This document shows positions 1-8,943 of a stretch of DNA of 21,570 nucleotides, piece after piece. Origin of the DNA: Phycisphaerae bacterium (GTDB taxonomy: Bacteria > Planctomycetota > Phycisphaerae > UBA1845 > UTPLA1); NCBI GenBank assembly GCA_016935885.1, contig JAFGQA010000030.1, positions 1-21,570 of the forward strand, given 5' to 3'. Each line of letters starts with the position of its first letter. The stretch's first letter is position 1. Made by a program: the position numbers and the translations under genes. The notes below the pieces were generated by a model. It was not told the DNA's origin. It made no database searches and saw nothing but the letters and a program-made list of their open reading frames with translations.

Positions 1-57
1 ATCAGCCGGACCGTAGATATCCTGCAACTCGTCAAGAACCTTCCACGCACGTGCCAT
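1..57 (-). CDS. Partial small gene running off the left edge, unrecognised
   Basis: Reading leftwards from an ATG at 57, the frame stays open to the window edge and begins MARAWKVLDELQDIYG. A GGGAG sits about 7 bases upstream of the ATG, a reasonable ribosome binding site. The start lies inside the 3' end of the truncated transposase ORF on the same strand (32-331), so the two frames overlap. Only 19 residues are visible, which is too few to name a family. It may be a real gene whose promoter side was replaced by insertion-sequence debris, or a chance frame. Confidence 0.3.
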   Translation of the reverse strand, partial: MARAWKVLDELQDIYGPAD

Positions 58-331
58 GACGGTACTCCCACTTTCTCATTCGCCCGCGTCGCTTCGGTCG
101 CAGGCCGGCCAGGGCGCCTTCGTCACGTTGCCGCCGCCACGTCGACAAATGCGACGAGTAAAGGCCCTCACGCCGAAGTAGTTCGCCAAGCATCCCCGAC
201 TCTGTGCAAGCATCCGCCTCGGCCAAGATTTTCGCCTTGTACTCCACGGTGAACCGCCGCCGTACCGGCTTCTCCAACACCTCCGGCGAGGGGGCTGTGC
301 GTTCTCCTCCAACTGATTCTGTGCGTTCCAT
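32..331 (-). pseudogene. Truncated IS3-type transposase orfA-like (HTH) gene
   Basis: The first ~85 residues match the small DNA-binding ORF of IS3-type insertion sequences. After a variable N-terminus comes a helix-turn-helix with the motifs RRRFTVEYKAKILAEAD, LLRREGLYSSHLSTWRR and GALAGLRPKRRGR. Full-length relatives then run into a leucine-zipper-like helix and an integrase ORF. Here the family sequence stops after RRGR, and a short unrelated tail (MRKWEYRHG...) reaches the stop at 32, so the element is cut off. The start is well supported: AAAGGAGG lies ~9 bases before the ATG at 331, with an in-frame TTG just ahead of it. No integrase partner follows on this strand. Family resemblance is by recognition of the motifs; the exact IS group is not established. 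Confidence 0.7.
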
Positions 332-384
332 CAAGGGCTCGCCTCCTTTCGCCCTCTACAGTAATAAATCAGGAGGCAGTTGTC

Positions 385-561
385 TCACTCATGTTGGCAC
401 AGAGGGCGGCGTCTGATGCCAGAGAGGTAACAGTAGGCAATATCCTCTGGTTCGGCAATGACTTGGGCCGGGGACCTTGCGAACGCTCTCGCTTCGTAGG
501 TGGGGGTCAGTCCGTGCAGCGAGAGGATGTTGACGACGCGTTCCCAACCGGCGTCGCGCAT
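385..561 (-). CDS. Small ORF or gene fragment, 58 aa, unrecognised
   Basis: From an ATG at 561 this frame encodes a 58-residue product with strong G/C preference at third positions and a protein-like composition (stretches such as AGWERVVNILSLHGLTPTY and EDIAYCYLSGIRRR). An in-frame stop lies eight codons before the ATG, so it cannot extend far upstream. Its last codons and stop (PLCQHE) fall in the sequence TGTGCCAACATGAGTGAGAC, which is probably the outer end of the adjacent IS element. The reading is that an older gene was cut at its 3' end by the insertion. No ribosome binding site is evident and I do not recognise the family. Confidence 0.25.
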   Translation of the reverse strand: MRDAGWERVVNILSLHGLTPTYEARAFARSPAQVIAEPEDIAYCYLSGIRRRPLCQHE

Positions 562-877
562 CGTTCGCAGTGTCCGCGAGAATCAAAGCACTCGGTGTGA
601 TAATCACCATCCCCCGATGGCCCCGGGCACCTGATATCCGGTGATCTTGCACCGTGACAAGTCGCCATCGGAGGTGCAATTGCGACACCAAATGGGAAAT
701 CTCCGTTCGAGGAGATTCTTCATATTGCGAATCCCTCCCCACACATCGCGCCGCGTACGCCACGCTTTCGAGACGCGCGCGTCATGACTCTGGCCCTGTG
801 CGAGGCGACGTCATCACCATTGGCGCTCCAACTGAACCGGAGTTTCTCATGGACACGATCCTTGCAAGGTAAGACGC
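562..877. other. Intergenic stretch with no supported gene
   Basis: Several short open frames cross this region on both strands, but none has a recognisable domain, a ribosome binding site or sustained coding character. The N-terminal HTH half of the IS3 transposase that resumes at 878 should lie here if that element were complete, and I could not find it. The stretch is probably rearranged insertion-sequence flank. Confidence 0.4.
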
Positions 878-1611
878 ATGCCAACCGCCTTGGAGGCTCG
901 CGTGCAGGTGCTGGAAAAGGAACTGCGTCGCGTGAAGCAGGAGTGAGACATCCTAAAAGAAGCGTTGGCCATTTTCAGCCAGAGAACCTAGAGCAGGTGT
1001 ACGCCGTGATCGGACATTTGCAGCAAGGAGGTTTTCCTACCGCCGCGCTCTGCGAGGTGCTGAGGGTTCACCGCGCGCGTTATTACGCCTGGCGGCGAGG
1101 AAGCCGAACCCGCCGTGCTGAGGAGGACGAACACCTCAAGTCGCTGATTCACGAGATCTTCTGGGAACACCGCCGTCGTTACGGGGCGCGTCGGATCGCT
1201 CGGGAGTTGCGGGGCCAGATGAAGGAATCCTTGGTACTGGCTGCGTTGCATGGTGCGATCGCCTTGCGCCAGCCGGGTGTGGGCCTGATCCATCATAGCG
1301 ATCGTGGCGGCCAGTACGCGGGCAATGCGTATCGCCGGGTGCTGGCGCGGGCCGGGATGCGTCAAAGCATGAGCCGAGCGGACAACTGCTACGACAACGC
1401 CTTCATGGAGTCCTGCTTTGGGACACTGAAGACGGAATTGGAGATGGAGTGGTACGAGACGGAATCGATCGCCCGTAGCGAGATTGGCGGGTACATCCGT
1501 TACTACAACACGCGACGACGCCACTCGGCCTTGGACTACCAGACGCCCGAGGCGTTCGAGACGGCCGGTGCCAACCGTCGGCCGCGATGGCGGAATGAGA
1601 AAACATCATGA
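878..1611 (+). pseudogene. Degenerate IS3-family transposase (orfA tail plus orfB with catalytic deletion)
   Basis: This is an inactivated IS3-family element. At 878-991 one frame carries the C-terminal leucine-zipper tail of orfA (LEARVQVLEKELRRVKQE, then DILKEALAIFSQRT), interrupted by TGA at 944-946 where the family has Arg, consistent with a CGA-to-TGA change. The next frame is orfB: a recognisable N-terminus (ALCEVLRVHRARYYAWRRG, RRRYGARRIARELR) is joined directly to the second half of the DDE domain (LIHHSDRGGQYA, NAFMESCFGTLKTEL, YYNTRRRHSALDYQTPEAFE). About 75-80 residues containing the first catalytic Asp (the ADIT region) are missing, in frame. The second Asp and the Glu remain. OrfA also lacks its HTH half, so neither product can be functional. 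No clear terminal inverted repeats were found. Confidence 0.85.
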
Positions 1612-1675
1612 AGTCGCGCGAAACAAAACGGGAAAACCAAACGGAACCCAAAGCGGGAATGCGCTGTAGCGTCCG

Positions 1676-1702
1676 CGCGAGACCCCTGGTATGGGTCTCG
1701 CG
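1676..1702. terminator. Perfect 10-bp stem-loop between convergent units
   Basis: A perfect 10-bp stem (CGCGAGACCC at 1676-1685 pairing with 1693-1702) encloses a 7-base loop. It lies 94 bases past the stop of the last alpha-galactosidase gene on the minus strand and 64 bases past the transposase remnant on the plus strand. Neither side has a T-run, so intrinsic termination is not certain; it could equally stabilise the 3' end of the long operon transcript. Confidence 0.45.
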
Positions 1703-1795
1703 GCCCCCCTTGGGCCACCCGGAATAAGCAGTCAGACTGTCCTAAGAACCCGGCGCACCTCAGTCCGCCCCTGGGGCAACCTCGCGGCATGGCGG

Positions 1796-4366
1796 CTACT
1801 TCTCTCGTTGCGGGGCCGTGCTGCGGTACTCCAGGATGAGCGATCCCGGCCTCTCGTCGATCACGGCGCGGTATCGCAGCAACTCCTCGCCTCGGATAGT
1901 CACGGGAGAAGATGGCTGATAGCCGGCGGATAGTGTCACCTCGTAGTCGGCCGCCGGGTCGATTTCGCGCAGCTCGCAATCGAAGCTGGCGTATGGTGAT
2001 CGCTCGCGGCGGAAGCAGAGGAGTATGCCGTCGGACTCGGTCTGGCGGTGGTATTGCATCACGCACCAGGCGGCGGGATCGAGCGTGGGCTCCGAGAGCG
2101 GGTAGGAATTGCCGAGCCAATACGGCCGAATCCGCTTGCCTTCGGCGATCGCTTCCCGGAGTTGGTCGCGCGGGTAGTCGGCGCCGCGACAATCCTCGGC
2201 AAACGCGATCCCTCCGTTGAAGCCGCTGCGGAACTGGTACGGCGTGCTGCCCATCTGGCCGACGGTGCTGAACGGGACGTAACGGTTGAGGCCCTGACTC
2301 ATCACCTGATTCTTAATGGCGGCATGCGCGATCCTGCCAAGATCGGCGCCGACCATGTCGCACGTGTTATCGCTCCGCCACAGCGGGAGAGCCCGCGAGC
2401 AGGTCTCCAGGTCGATGCGCCGCCCGCCGCTGGCACAGTTGTCAATCAACAACCGCGGATAGGCGGCCCGCAAGTCGTCCCACATCCGGTACAGTCCCTC
2501 GATGTAGCGAATCTCGGCGATCCCGACTCGCTCCGGCGCCTGTTGATTCAGGAATTCCCAGAACGGCAGCGGGTCGATGTTGAAGTCGATCCGCAGGCAG
2601 TCCAGTCCGTACTCTTTGATGGCGGCCTTCAGGTAACGAGTCATGAACTCTCGTGCTTCCGGGATGCCCAGATTGAACAGCCCGCCGCCGTCGCCACCCG
2701 GTGAGATCACCCACTGCGGATGCTCCTCGGCGATCGCCGTGCCGGGATGCACTCTCTCCGGTTCGAACCACATCAAGTACTTCAGGCCCGCTTGGTGGAC
2801 GGCATCGCGGATCGGTTGGATGCCGCGCGGGAACCGGTCTCGCGGCTCCACGCGTTCGAGCGGGAATCCGTAGTTTCCCATCCCGGCAGGAAAGCCGCCG
2901 CGGGTCCAGTAGGCGTCCAGCCAGAACATCTCGAAACCAAGGCCCTCGACGGCCTCCAGGTGCGACAATACATTGGCCTCCGTGCTGTCATTCATTTCGT
3001 AAAACGATGTGCTCAAATGCACGATGGGCGGCGTCACCGTCCGGCCGCCGTGTTTGGGAACAACGTGCGCGAGCATCGTCTGACGAAACAGGATGTAGGC
3101 CCGATACTGATCGCCGCCCGACCAGTACAACTGCATGACGCGCGGTGACCGAATCGACTCGCCCGGCCGCAACGACAGCCGCAAGTGCTCCATGCCGGCC
3201 TGGATTCCGACCTCCGCGCCGGAGCGATGTTCGACCGCCCCGCGCCACTGCCCTGACCAACCGACGGCCGTTACCACGCCGCCGCTGCCCCAGTCCACGT
3301 TGAAAAACGGCGAGTCCGCGGACGACCGCCCGTTGACCGCTCCGAACTCAATACGCTTACCCGGCGGCAGCGCCTCGTCGAACGGCATCCAGTCATCCGC
3401 CGCGCACCGGCTGCCGCGCAGCCGATGGATCAGGGGCGTCGCGCCGGGTCCCAAGGAAACGGACACCTCCACGGCCCGCACCTGTTCGAGCAATGGCGTC
3501 TCTTGTTCGCCGCGGTTGGTAAAACACAGCGTCCAATCCACGCCCGGCGTGTCGGTATAGACGGTGGCGACGGACCGGACCTCCAATTGAGTCTTGGGGT
3601 CGGTAAGTGTCAGGATTCGCCTTGTGCGGGTCGCATCGAGCCGTTCGGTGGATACCTGGCGTCGCCATTCCGGCAGGATCTCGGTCGATGGCTGCCCGCC
3701 GTAGACGAATGTGAACGGTACGCCGGGCGCGGGCAGGGCTTGCCGGGCCAGGTCGTCCAGCCAGAGTTGCGTACCGTCCTGCAAGATCACGCGGGCATCC
3801 GCCCAATCCGCCTGGTCCCAGCCGCGGCCGTCGCCGCCATCGTTGACGACCAAGTCCAAGCTCTTGGCCCCGCTCAGCGGCACGTCGATCGCGTGTACTT
3901 TGCCGTCCGGCCGAAGCACCGGCGTCTGAAAACGGTCCTTGCCGTCCACACGGACGTGCATCGTCACCGAGGCCGCCGTATGGTCGACATTCCGATCCAG
4001 CCCGATGTCCGCGACAAATCGAGCAGCGGGTTGGGCCAGCATCAGCCGCAGTACGCATCGTGAATTGACGCCGATCCCGCGCGAGTAGGTCTTTTCTCCT
4101 AGCCGCACCGGTGTTCCAAAGGCGCACCGCCCGACCTTCGTATCGCCCGCCACGTCCTCATGCACGGTCGTCAGCCGGTTCCCGGCAGCGGCCGGATCCG
4201 CTCCGTCCCCAAACGCCGCCTCCGCCCAGCGCGCGTTGGCGGAAATGTCGGCCTCCGTCCGGCTTGCCACGCCCGTCGCCGCGTGACCAGCATTGTGCGC
4301 CGTGCCGACCGCCTGAGCCAAGGACACACCGGCGAACACAACCATCATAGCGCGCGTACTCTTCAT
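1796..4366 (-). CDS. Secreted GH36-type alpha-galactosidase with N-terminal NPCBM domain
   Basis: This 856-residue exported enzyme is predicted to release terminal alpha-linked galactose by the retaining GH36 (clan GH-D) mechanism. A signal peptide (~1-29) precedes an NPCBM-type sugar-binding domain (~75-197, with GEKTYSRGIGVNS and DLVVNDGGDGRGWDQADWAD). The GH36 beta-sandwich starts near 217 (PFTFVYGGQP), followed by the barrel. Asp594 in LRIDFNIDPL fits the nucleophile, DNCASGGRRID is the substrate-binding loop, and Asp666 in LPLWRSDN fits the acid/base. A C-terminal beta domain ends the protein. The start at 4366 is chosen because the signal peptide begins there; the frame could run to 4522 but that adds 52 residues of non-secretory sequence. 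It is the last gene of the array and the only paralogue with NPCBM. It is separated from the previous gene by 471 bases, so it may have its own promoter. Galactose specificity comes from the family. Confidence 0.88.
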   Translation of the reverse strand: MKSTRAMMVVFAGVSLAQAVGTAHNAGHAATGVASRTEADISANARWAEAAFGDGADPAAAGNRLTTVHEDVAGDTKVGRCAFGTPVRLGEKTYSRGIGVNSRCVLRLMLAQPAARFVADIGLDRNVDHTAASVTMHVRVDGKDRFQTPVLRPDGKVHAIDVPLSGAKSLDLVVNDGGDGRGWDQADWADARVILQDGTQLWLDDLARQALPAPGVPFTFVYGGQPSTEILPEWRRQVSTERLDATRTRRILTLTDPKTQLEVRSVATVYTDTPGVDWTLCFTNRGEQETPLLEQVRAVEVSVSLGPGATPLIHRLRGSRCAADDWMPFDEALPPGKRIEFGAVNGRSSADSPFFNVDWGSGGVVTAVGWSGQWRGAVEHRSGAEVGIQAGMEHLRLSLRPGESIRSPRVMQLYWSGGDQYRAYILFRQTMLAHVVPKHGGRTVTPPIVHLSTSFYEMNDSTEANVLSHLEAVEGLGFEMFWLDAYWTRGGFPAGMGNYGFPLERVEPRDRFPRGIQPIRDAVHQAGLKYLMWFEPERVHPGTAIAEEHPQWVISPGGDGGGLFNLGIPEAREFMTRYLKAAIKEYGLDCLRIDFNIDPLPFWEFLNQQAPERVGIAEIRYIEGLYRMWDDLRAAYPRLLIDNCASGGRRIDLETCSRALPLWRSDNTCDMVGADLGRIAHAAIKNQVMSQGLNRYVPFSTVGQMGSTPYQFRSGFNGGIAFAEDCRGADYPRDQLREAIAEGKRIRPYWLGNSYPLSEPTLDPAAWCVMQYHRQTESDGILLCFRRERSPYASFDCELREIDPAADYEVTLSAGYQPSSPVTIRGEELLRYRAVIDERPGSLILEYRSTAPQREK

Positions 4367-4837
4367 GCTGCATCTGCCTCGCCATCCGATTCCAAATCCG
4401 ATTTCGACCACGGTCCACAAGGCCCTGGCCTTGATCGTTCGTGGTGAGACCCTACCGCGGTAACCCCGCGAGTGTGATTGTCGTTCCGGCCCTGGGGATC
4501 TGTCAAGCCACGACCCACGCAAGTCGCCAGAGATCCTACGAAGCAGTCATGCAGTTGACCGCTGCAAGCGGCCCCATCCTCGGGCAGCCGAACCTACCGG
4601 CCAGTTTACTCGACGCGATCGGCATCCATTTTCGCGGGCAGTCACAACGCCATTCATTTGGAATACCCCATGGCTTTGAGTTGTTCGCGGAAATCGGCCG
4701 GCAGTTGTTGCCGGGGCATCCGCCGCCGCACCTGCTTGGCATTCCGCGAGGATCGGCAGCAGAAGCAGCAAGGCAAATGGACGGGCAGCCATTGGATCCA
4801 CTCTCGTTTCCTGCGTCTACGAATTCACGTGACCTGT
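4367..4837 (-). other. 471-base gap in the alpha-galactosidase array with a possible small exported ORF (4792-4547)
   Basis: Between the second and third full-length alpha-galactosidase genes lies one notable frame, from ATG 4792 to a stop at 4547. It opens with a textbook signal peptide (MAARPFALLLLLPILAECQAG) and then becomes low in recognisable character. The ATG is 46 bases past the upstream gene's stop, and no clear Shine-Dalgarno precedes it. A different frame over the middle reads LPADFREQLKAMGYSK before a stop, hinting at a frameshifted or decayed small secreted-protein gene. The remainder, 4367-4546, contains no gene and is where a promoter for the downstream gene would have to be. 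Confidence 0.3.
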
Positions 4838-6877
4838 TCATCTCGCCCGTTGGTAGACGATTACCGCCGCGCCAGGGCTGTCGTTGATCTCCACGGTCCA
4901 GCCTTGTTCCATCAGGTCCTTGCCCGAGATTCTCACCGGAGTCCCCGCGTCAAGGTCCGTGACCTCGTACAACGCCGTGGGGTCAAGTCCGCGGAGGCGG
5001 AGAGTCTCCGTCGGCGCTTGGCACTGCTCGCGGCGGAAGGCCTGCACCATCCCCCCGCCCAAGTCCGGTTTGTCGTACTGCCAGGCGATCCATGCGTCCT
5101 TCTGCAGGCGGTAGGGAGTGAGCGGGTAGTAGTCGCCGAGCAGGTACGGCTGGACCTTCTCGAATTCGGCCAGCATCCGGCGGAGCAACGGATAGTCGAG
5201 ATCTTCCTTCCGCGCGTCCCATCCAACCCGCGAGGCCGGAAAGATGCAACTGCGGAACCAGTAGGTGCTGCTTTCGCCCAGACCCGAGCCGAAGTAGGGG
5301 ACCCAGAGCGATAGCCCGTACGTCTGGCATTGCTGGGTGATGGGATCGCCGAAGGCGTCGCTGCGCAGGAGCGGCACGCTTCGCCGCAGCGTTTCGAGGT
5401 CATTTCGCCGGCCGCCGCTGGCGCAGGTGTCCAGCCAGAGCTTGGGGTGGCGGCGGAGCAGTTCGTCCCAGTAGGCGAGGTAGCCGGTCACGTGGCGGAT
5501 TTCGGTGATGCCCTGGCGGTCCGGCGTGTCGTTCGCGCGCCAATAGCCCAGCGGGTCGATGTTGAAGTCCTGGCGGTACACGTCGACGCCGTCACTCACA
5601 ATCAGGCTATCGATGCGCTGGACAATCCACTTCCAGGCCTCGGGGTTGCCGAGGTTCACGAGGCCTCCATTCTTACCTCCCAGGACCCACTCGGGATGGT
5701 TCTCGGTCAACCACGTCCCGCCCCACGCCCGCTCGGGCTCGAACCAGAGGACGAACTGCATGCCGTTGGCCCGGGCGTGATCGGAGACTTCGCGTATCCC
5801 TTTCGGGAATCGCTGCTTGTCGACTTCCCAGGTTCCCGTGGTTGCGAACCAGTTGCCGCGGCCCGGATACCAACCAGCGTCAACGAACCAGAAGTCGAGC
5901 TTGATCCCCTCGCGGAGATAGCCGTTCATCACGGCCAGTTCGGTATCCGCGCGGGGATGAAGGTCATTGCTCCAACACGCGCCGTAATGGGTGGGCACGA
6001 GCTTGCCACCCGGCCGGGGGATGTTGTGCGCCACCATCCACCGCCGCCAGACGTTTTGGGCATGGATCCAGTCACCCTGGTAGAACTGCAGCACAACCAG
6101 CGGCGAGCGGACCTCCTCGCCTGGATGCAGCGTGAAGTGGGTCAGCTCCTGGCCCGCGCGGATTCGCAGGGTGGAGTCCCCGTCGCGCTCGAATCTGGCC
6201 GACCACTGGCCGGGCCAGCCGATCACCACAAGAAAGCCCCCGTCGGGCGTCTCGACGTTCCAGAACGGGTACTGGCCGTTGGTCGGGCGTCCGCCGCCCG
6301 GGGCGAACTGCTTCGAGGTGTTTGGCCCCAGCGCCTCGGTCAACGGTTCGTAGCTGTCGGCGGCGCAGAGATCGCCCTTGTTGTAGTGCAGGGTGAACTC
6401 GCCGTTGGGCGGACGGACAAAGCCGGCGTCGAGGGCCTGGACGTCGGCGACGATCGGCGTGTCGGCGGTCCCGGTGTTCTTGAAGTACAGCGTCCACTCG
6501 ACCACGGGATAATCGGCATAATCCACGGCAACGCAACGGACCTCAAGACCTGTCTTGGGATCTGTCCAGACGAGTGTGTGCCGCGTGCGGGCGTCATCGA
6601 GCTTCCTGGTTTCCGTCGTCTGCTGCCAGGCAGCCAATAACTCCCTCAAAGGCTGCCCGCCGTAGACAAACGAAAACGGCTGTCGTCCGGGCTCCTTCGC
6701 CAGCAGATTCTGGTTGATCCACGCGGTTCCTTTCCGCAGTTCTCCCGGCTGGACAAGGTTGGCCGCTGCGGGCCGTGCTTCCGTCGTTTCGCTGCTCCGG
6801 CGTGTCGCTGCCGTGGCAGAGAAAGGCGCAGCAAGATCCCAGATCACAATCAGGCCAAAGACAATCGGGATTCGCAT
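4838..6877 (-). CDS. Secreted GH36-type alpha-galactosidase (paralogue 2)
   Basis: This 679-residue exported GH36-type enzyme follows paralogue 1 by 10 bases. A signal peptide (MRIPIVFGLIVIWDLAAPF...) leads directly into the GH36 N-terminal beta-sandwich (PFSFVYGGQPLRELLAAW, TDPKTGLEVRCVAVDY) without the NPCBM domain seen in the 1796-4366 gene. Catalytic elements are Asp437 in YRQDFNIDPL (nucleophile), DTCASGGRRNDLETL (binding loop) and Asp507 in VPLLRSDAF (acid/base). The spacing of 70 residues equals that of paralogue 1. A C-terminal beta domain (ALYEVTDLDAGTPVRISG) ends the protein. Within the loops it departs from its siblings: N replaces I in GGRRND and LL replaces LW before RSD, so substrate preference may differ. 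The start at 6877 follows AAGGTGG by ~3-5 bases; that AAGG is shared with the upstream stop codon. A 15-residue upstream extension of the frame lacks secretory character. Confidence 0.88.
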   Translation of the reverse strand: MRIPIVFGLIVIWDLAAPFSATAATRRSSETTEARPAAANLVQPGELRKGTAWINQNLLAKEPGRQPFSFVYGGQPLRELLAAWQQTTETRKLDDARTRHTLVWTDPKTGLEVRCVAVDYADYPVVEWTLYFKNTGTADTPIVADVQALDAGFVRPPNGEFTLHYNKGDLCAADSYEPLTEALGPNTSKQFAPGGGRPTNGQYPFWNVETPDGGFLVVIGWPGQWSARFERDGDSTLRIRAGQELTHFTLHPGEEVRSPLVVLQFYQGDWIHAQNVWRRWMVAHNIPRPGGKLVPTHYGACWSNDLHPRADTELAVMNGYLREGIKLDFWFVDAGWYPGRGNWFATTGTWEVDKQRFPKGIREVSDHARANGMQFVLWFEPERAWGGTWLTENHPEWVLGGKNGGLVNLGNPEAWKWIVQRIDSLIVSDGVDVYRQDFNIDPLGYWRANDTPDRQGITEIRHVTGYLAYWDELLRRHPKLWLDTCASGGRRNDLETLRRSVPLLRSDAFGDPITQQCQTYGLSLWVPYFGSGLGESSTYWFRSCIFPASRVGWDARKEDLDYPLLRRMLAEFEKVQPYLLGDYYPLTPYRLQKDAWIAWQYDKPDLGGGMVQAFRREQCQAPTETLRLRGLDPTALYEVTDLDAGTPVRISGKDLMEQGWTVEINDSPGAAVIVYQRAR

Positions 6878-6887
6878 GGTCCACCTT

Positions 6888-8930
6888 TCAGGGTTGCTTC
6901 TTGTAGACAAACACCACGGCACTGGTTTGGTCCTTGATTTCCACCGTCCACCCCTTTTCTCTCAAGTCTTTGCCGGAGAGCTCCGTCGCCGTTCTCACGT
7001 CCAGGTCGGTGATCTCGTAAGACCCACGGGGGTCCACCCCGCTGAGATGAATCACCTTGATTGCGTCTGGGCTCTTCTCCCGCCTGAACAGCATGACGCA
7101 TCCCGCCTCGAGATCAGGATTGTCAAACTGGTAGCCGTACCATTGCGAATCACTCTCGTCGTGAGGGAAAAGGGGGTAGAAATCTCCCACCATATAGGGC
7201 CGCAGTTGCTTGTAGACCGCCACCGTCCTCCTCACCGCTGCGGCCGTATCGTCGTCCTTGCCGTTCAAACGCCCAGTCAAGCTGCCCTTGACCAGAATAT
7301 TTCCCGCCGTCATGGCGCTGCGAAAACGGTAGGAAGGCTCCAAACCGAAATTACCGCATCCATGCAGGGGAACCCAGCGCAGAAGGCCCCCGTTCTGGAG
7401 TTGGTCGGCGGTTGGGTTGATCTCCGTGCATTGCATGTCACTGTGCCAAAGCGGAAGGCTGCGGGAACAGGTCTCCATATCAATGCGGCGTCCACCGCTC
7501 GCGCAGTTGTCGATGGCCAGTCCGGGATGCCGCGCGCGGAGCTCGTCCCACATCGCATAAAGTCCCTCGATGTGGCGAATTTCCGTGATCCCCTGTCGGT
7601 CCGGATCATCGTTGCGTCTCCAGAAGCCGAGCGGATCGAGGTTGAAATCCCAACGCAGCCAGGTAATCTGAGCGGTGGTGATCTGAACGTCGATATAGTC
7701 CGTTAGCCACTTCCGAGCCTTTTCATCGTGCAGTCGGAAGAGTTGGCTCCACTCGCCCTGGGCCTTCATCACGTATTCAGGGTGCTCCTTGTCGATCTTG
7801 CTGCCCGGATGCACTCTCTCTGGCTCAAACCACAGCAGATACCCAAGCCCCGCGGCTTTTGCCGCATCCCCGACCGGTTTCAGGCCGTTCGGATACTTCA
7901 CCGTGTCCGGCTCCCACGTCCCGGTTCCTTCCGGGAATCCCTTGGGATACCATTGCTGAGGGTCCATATCCGACCAGAACACTTCGATTCCGCGCTCGGC
8001 GAAAGGCTTCATCGCCATGACATGCGGCTTCTCATAGTTGCCCTCCTCGTCTGCCCAGGTCACACTCGCGCAGATCGGCGGGAGCACGAGCGCCGCTTCC
8101 CGGCGCGGCACGTAGTGGGCCATCATGACCCGGCGGAAGAGATTGTTGCCGCGAATCGCGTCGGCGCCCTCCCAAAAGACCAACAGAATCCGAGGCGTGC
8201 GGATGGTCTCGCCGGGATAGAGCTTCAGATGGGTCAGTTGCTGCCCCGCGCGAAACCGGAGACTGCCGTCCGCGTTCGCCTCGAATCCGGCCTCCCACTG
8301 TCCCGACCAGCCCACGGCCGCCGCCATGCCGCCGGTCCGCCAGTCCACGTTGAAGTAGGGCATGTGGGCGTCCGACGAGCGGCCGCCGTGTGGCGCGAAA
8401 ACAAGTGGACCCGGTCTCTCGGACGTCAGCACATCATCCACCGGTGCGAAGCTCCGTCCGGAATTGCTGTCCCCCAGAGAATGATGAATCGCAAAGCCTC
8501 CTTTGCCGCGACTATCGATCCACGAATCCAGGGGCCGGATCTGCTCGATGATCGGCGTATCTTCGCCACCCGTATTCGTCAGATGCAGCACCCATTCCAC
8601 CGCGGGAAAGTCGGCGTATTCCACGGCGACGCAACGGACTTCCAGGCCGGTCTTCGGGTCGCGGTAGGTGAGCGTGCGCTCGGTCCGCGTCGCGTCGAGC
8701 TGCCGGCTTGCCCGCTTCGTTTCCCAAGTGCCCAGCACCTCTGATGAAGGTTTCCCGCCGTAGGTGAAGGAGAACAACGGCTCACTGGCCTCCCCGGCAC
8801 CTTGGAACTTCGTCGCCGACCACTGCCGGGCTTGCTTCATCTCGGCAGGCGTCGGCCCAAGGGTCGCCGCATGAGAGGACGACAGAACCCAAAACGTCGT
8901 GAGGATACTCGCTGCAACTCCGGTTCTCAT
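6888..8930 (-). CDS. Secreted GH36-type alpha-galactosidase (paralogue 1)
   Basis: This 680-residue exported GH36-type enzyme has an N-terminal signal peptide (MRTGVAASILTTFWVLSSSHA), a short helix PTPAEMKQARQWSATKF, and the GH36 beta-sandwich from LFSFTYGGKP. The barrel carries Asp428 in LRWDFNLDPL (nucleophile), DNCASGGRRIDMETCSRSLPLW (binding loop, given here in part) and Asp498 in LWHSDMQ (acid/base). The C-terminal beta domain carries GSYEITDLDVRTATELSG. The ATG at 8930 follows AAAGGG by ~9 bases, and that Shine-Dalgarno overlaps the stop of the preceding gene 13 bases upstream, so translational coupling is likely. Its short PAEMKQARQW element recurs in the core-less gene upstream (TAEEMQQTRQW), making the two the closest relatives in the array. 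The three full-length paralogues are clearly diverged from one another, so the duplication is old or the copies have specialised. Confidence 0.88.
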   Translation of the reverse strand: MRTGVAASILTTFWVLSSSHAATLGPTPAEMKQARQWSATKFQGAGEASEPLFSFTYGGKPSSEVLGTWETKRASRQLDATRTERTLTYRDPKTGLEVRCVAVEYADFPAVEWVLHLTNTGGEDTPIIEQIRPLDSWIDSRGKGGFAIHHSLGDSNSGRSFAPVDDVLTSERPGPLVFAPHGGRSSDAHMPYFNVDWRTGGMAAAVGWSGQWEAGFEANADGSLRFRAGQQLTHLKLYPGETIRTPRILLVFWEGADAIRGNNLFRRVMMAHYVPRREAALVLPPICASVTWADEEGNYEKPHVMAMKPFAERGIEVFWSDMDPQQWYPKGFPEGTGTWEPDTVKYPNGLKPVGDAAKAAGLGYLLWFEPERVHPGSKIDKEHPEYVMKAQGEWSQLFRLHDEKARKWLTDYIDVQITTAQITWLRWDFNLDPLGFWRRNDDPDRQGITEIRHIEGLYAMWDELRARHPGLAIDNCASGGRRIDMETCSRSLPLWHSDMQCTEINPTADQLQNGGLLRWVPLHGCGNFGLEPSYRFRSAMTAGNILVKGSLTGRLNGKDDDTAAAVRRTVAVYKQLRPYMVGDFYPLFPHDESDSQWYGYQFDNPDLEAGCVMLFRREKSPDAIKVIHLSGVDPRGSYEITDLDVRTATELSGKDLREKGWTVEIKDQTSAVVFVYKKQP

Positions 8931-8943
8931 CAGCCATTCCCTT

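Noticed and set aside
4367..4522. 52-codon upstream extension of the NPCBM-containing alpha-galactosidase
   Set aside because: It would bury the signal peptide 52 residues inside the protein; its composition is not secretory.
5330..6640. 436-codon open frame on the plus strand
   Set aside because: Antisense to a GH36 gene whose catalytic motifs are intact; no recognisable protein features.
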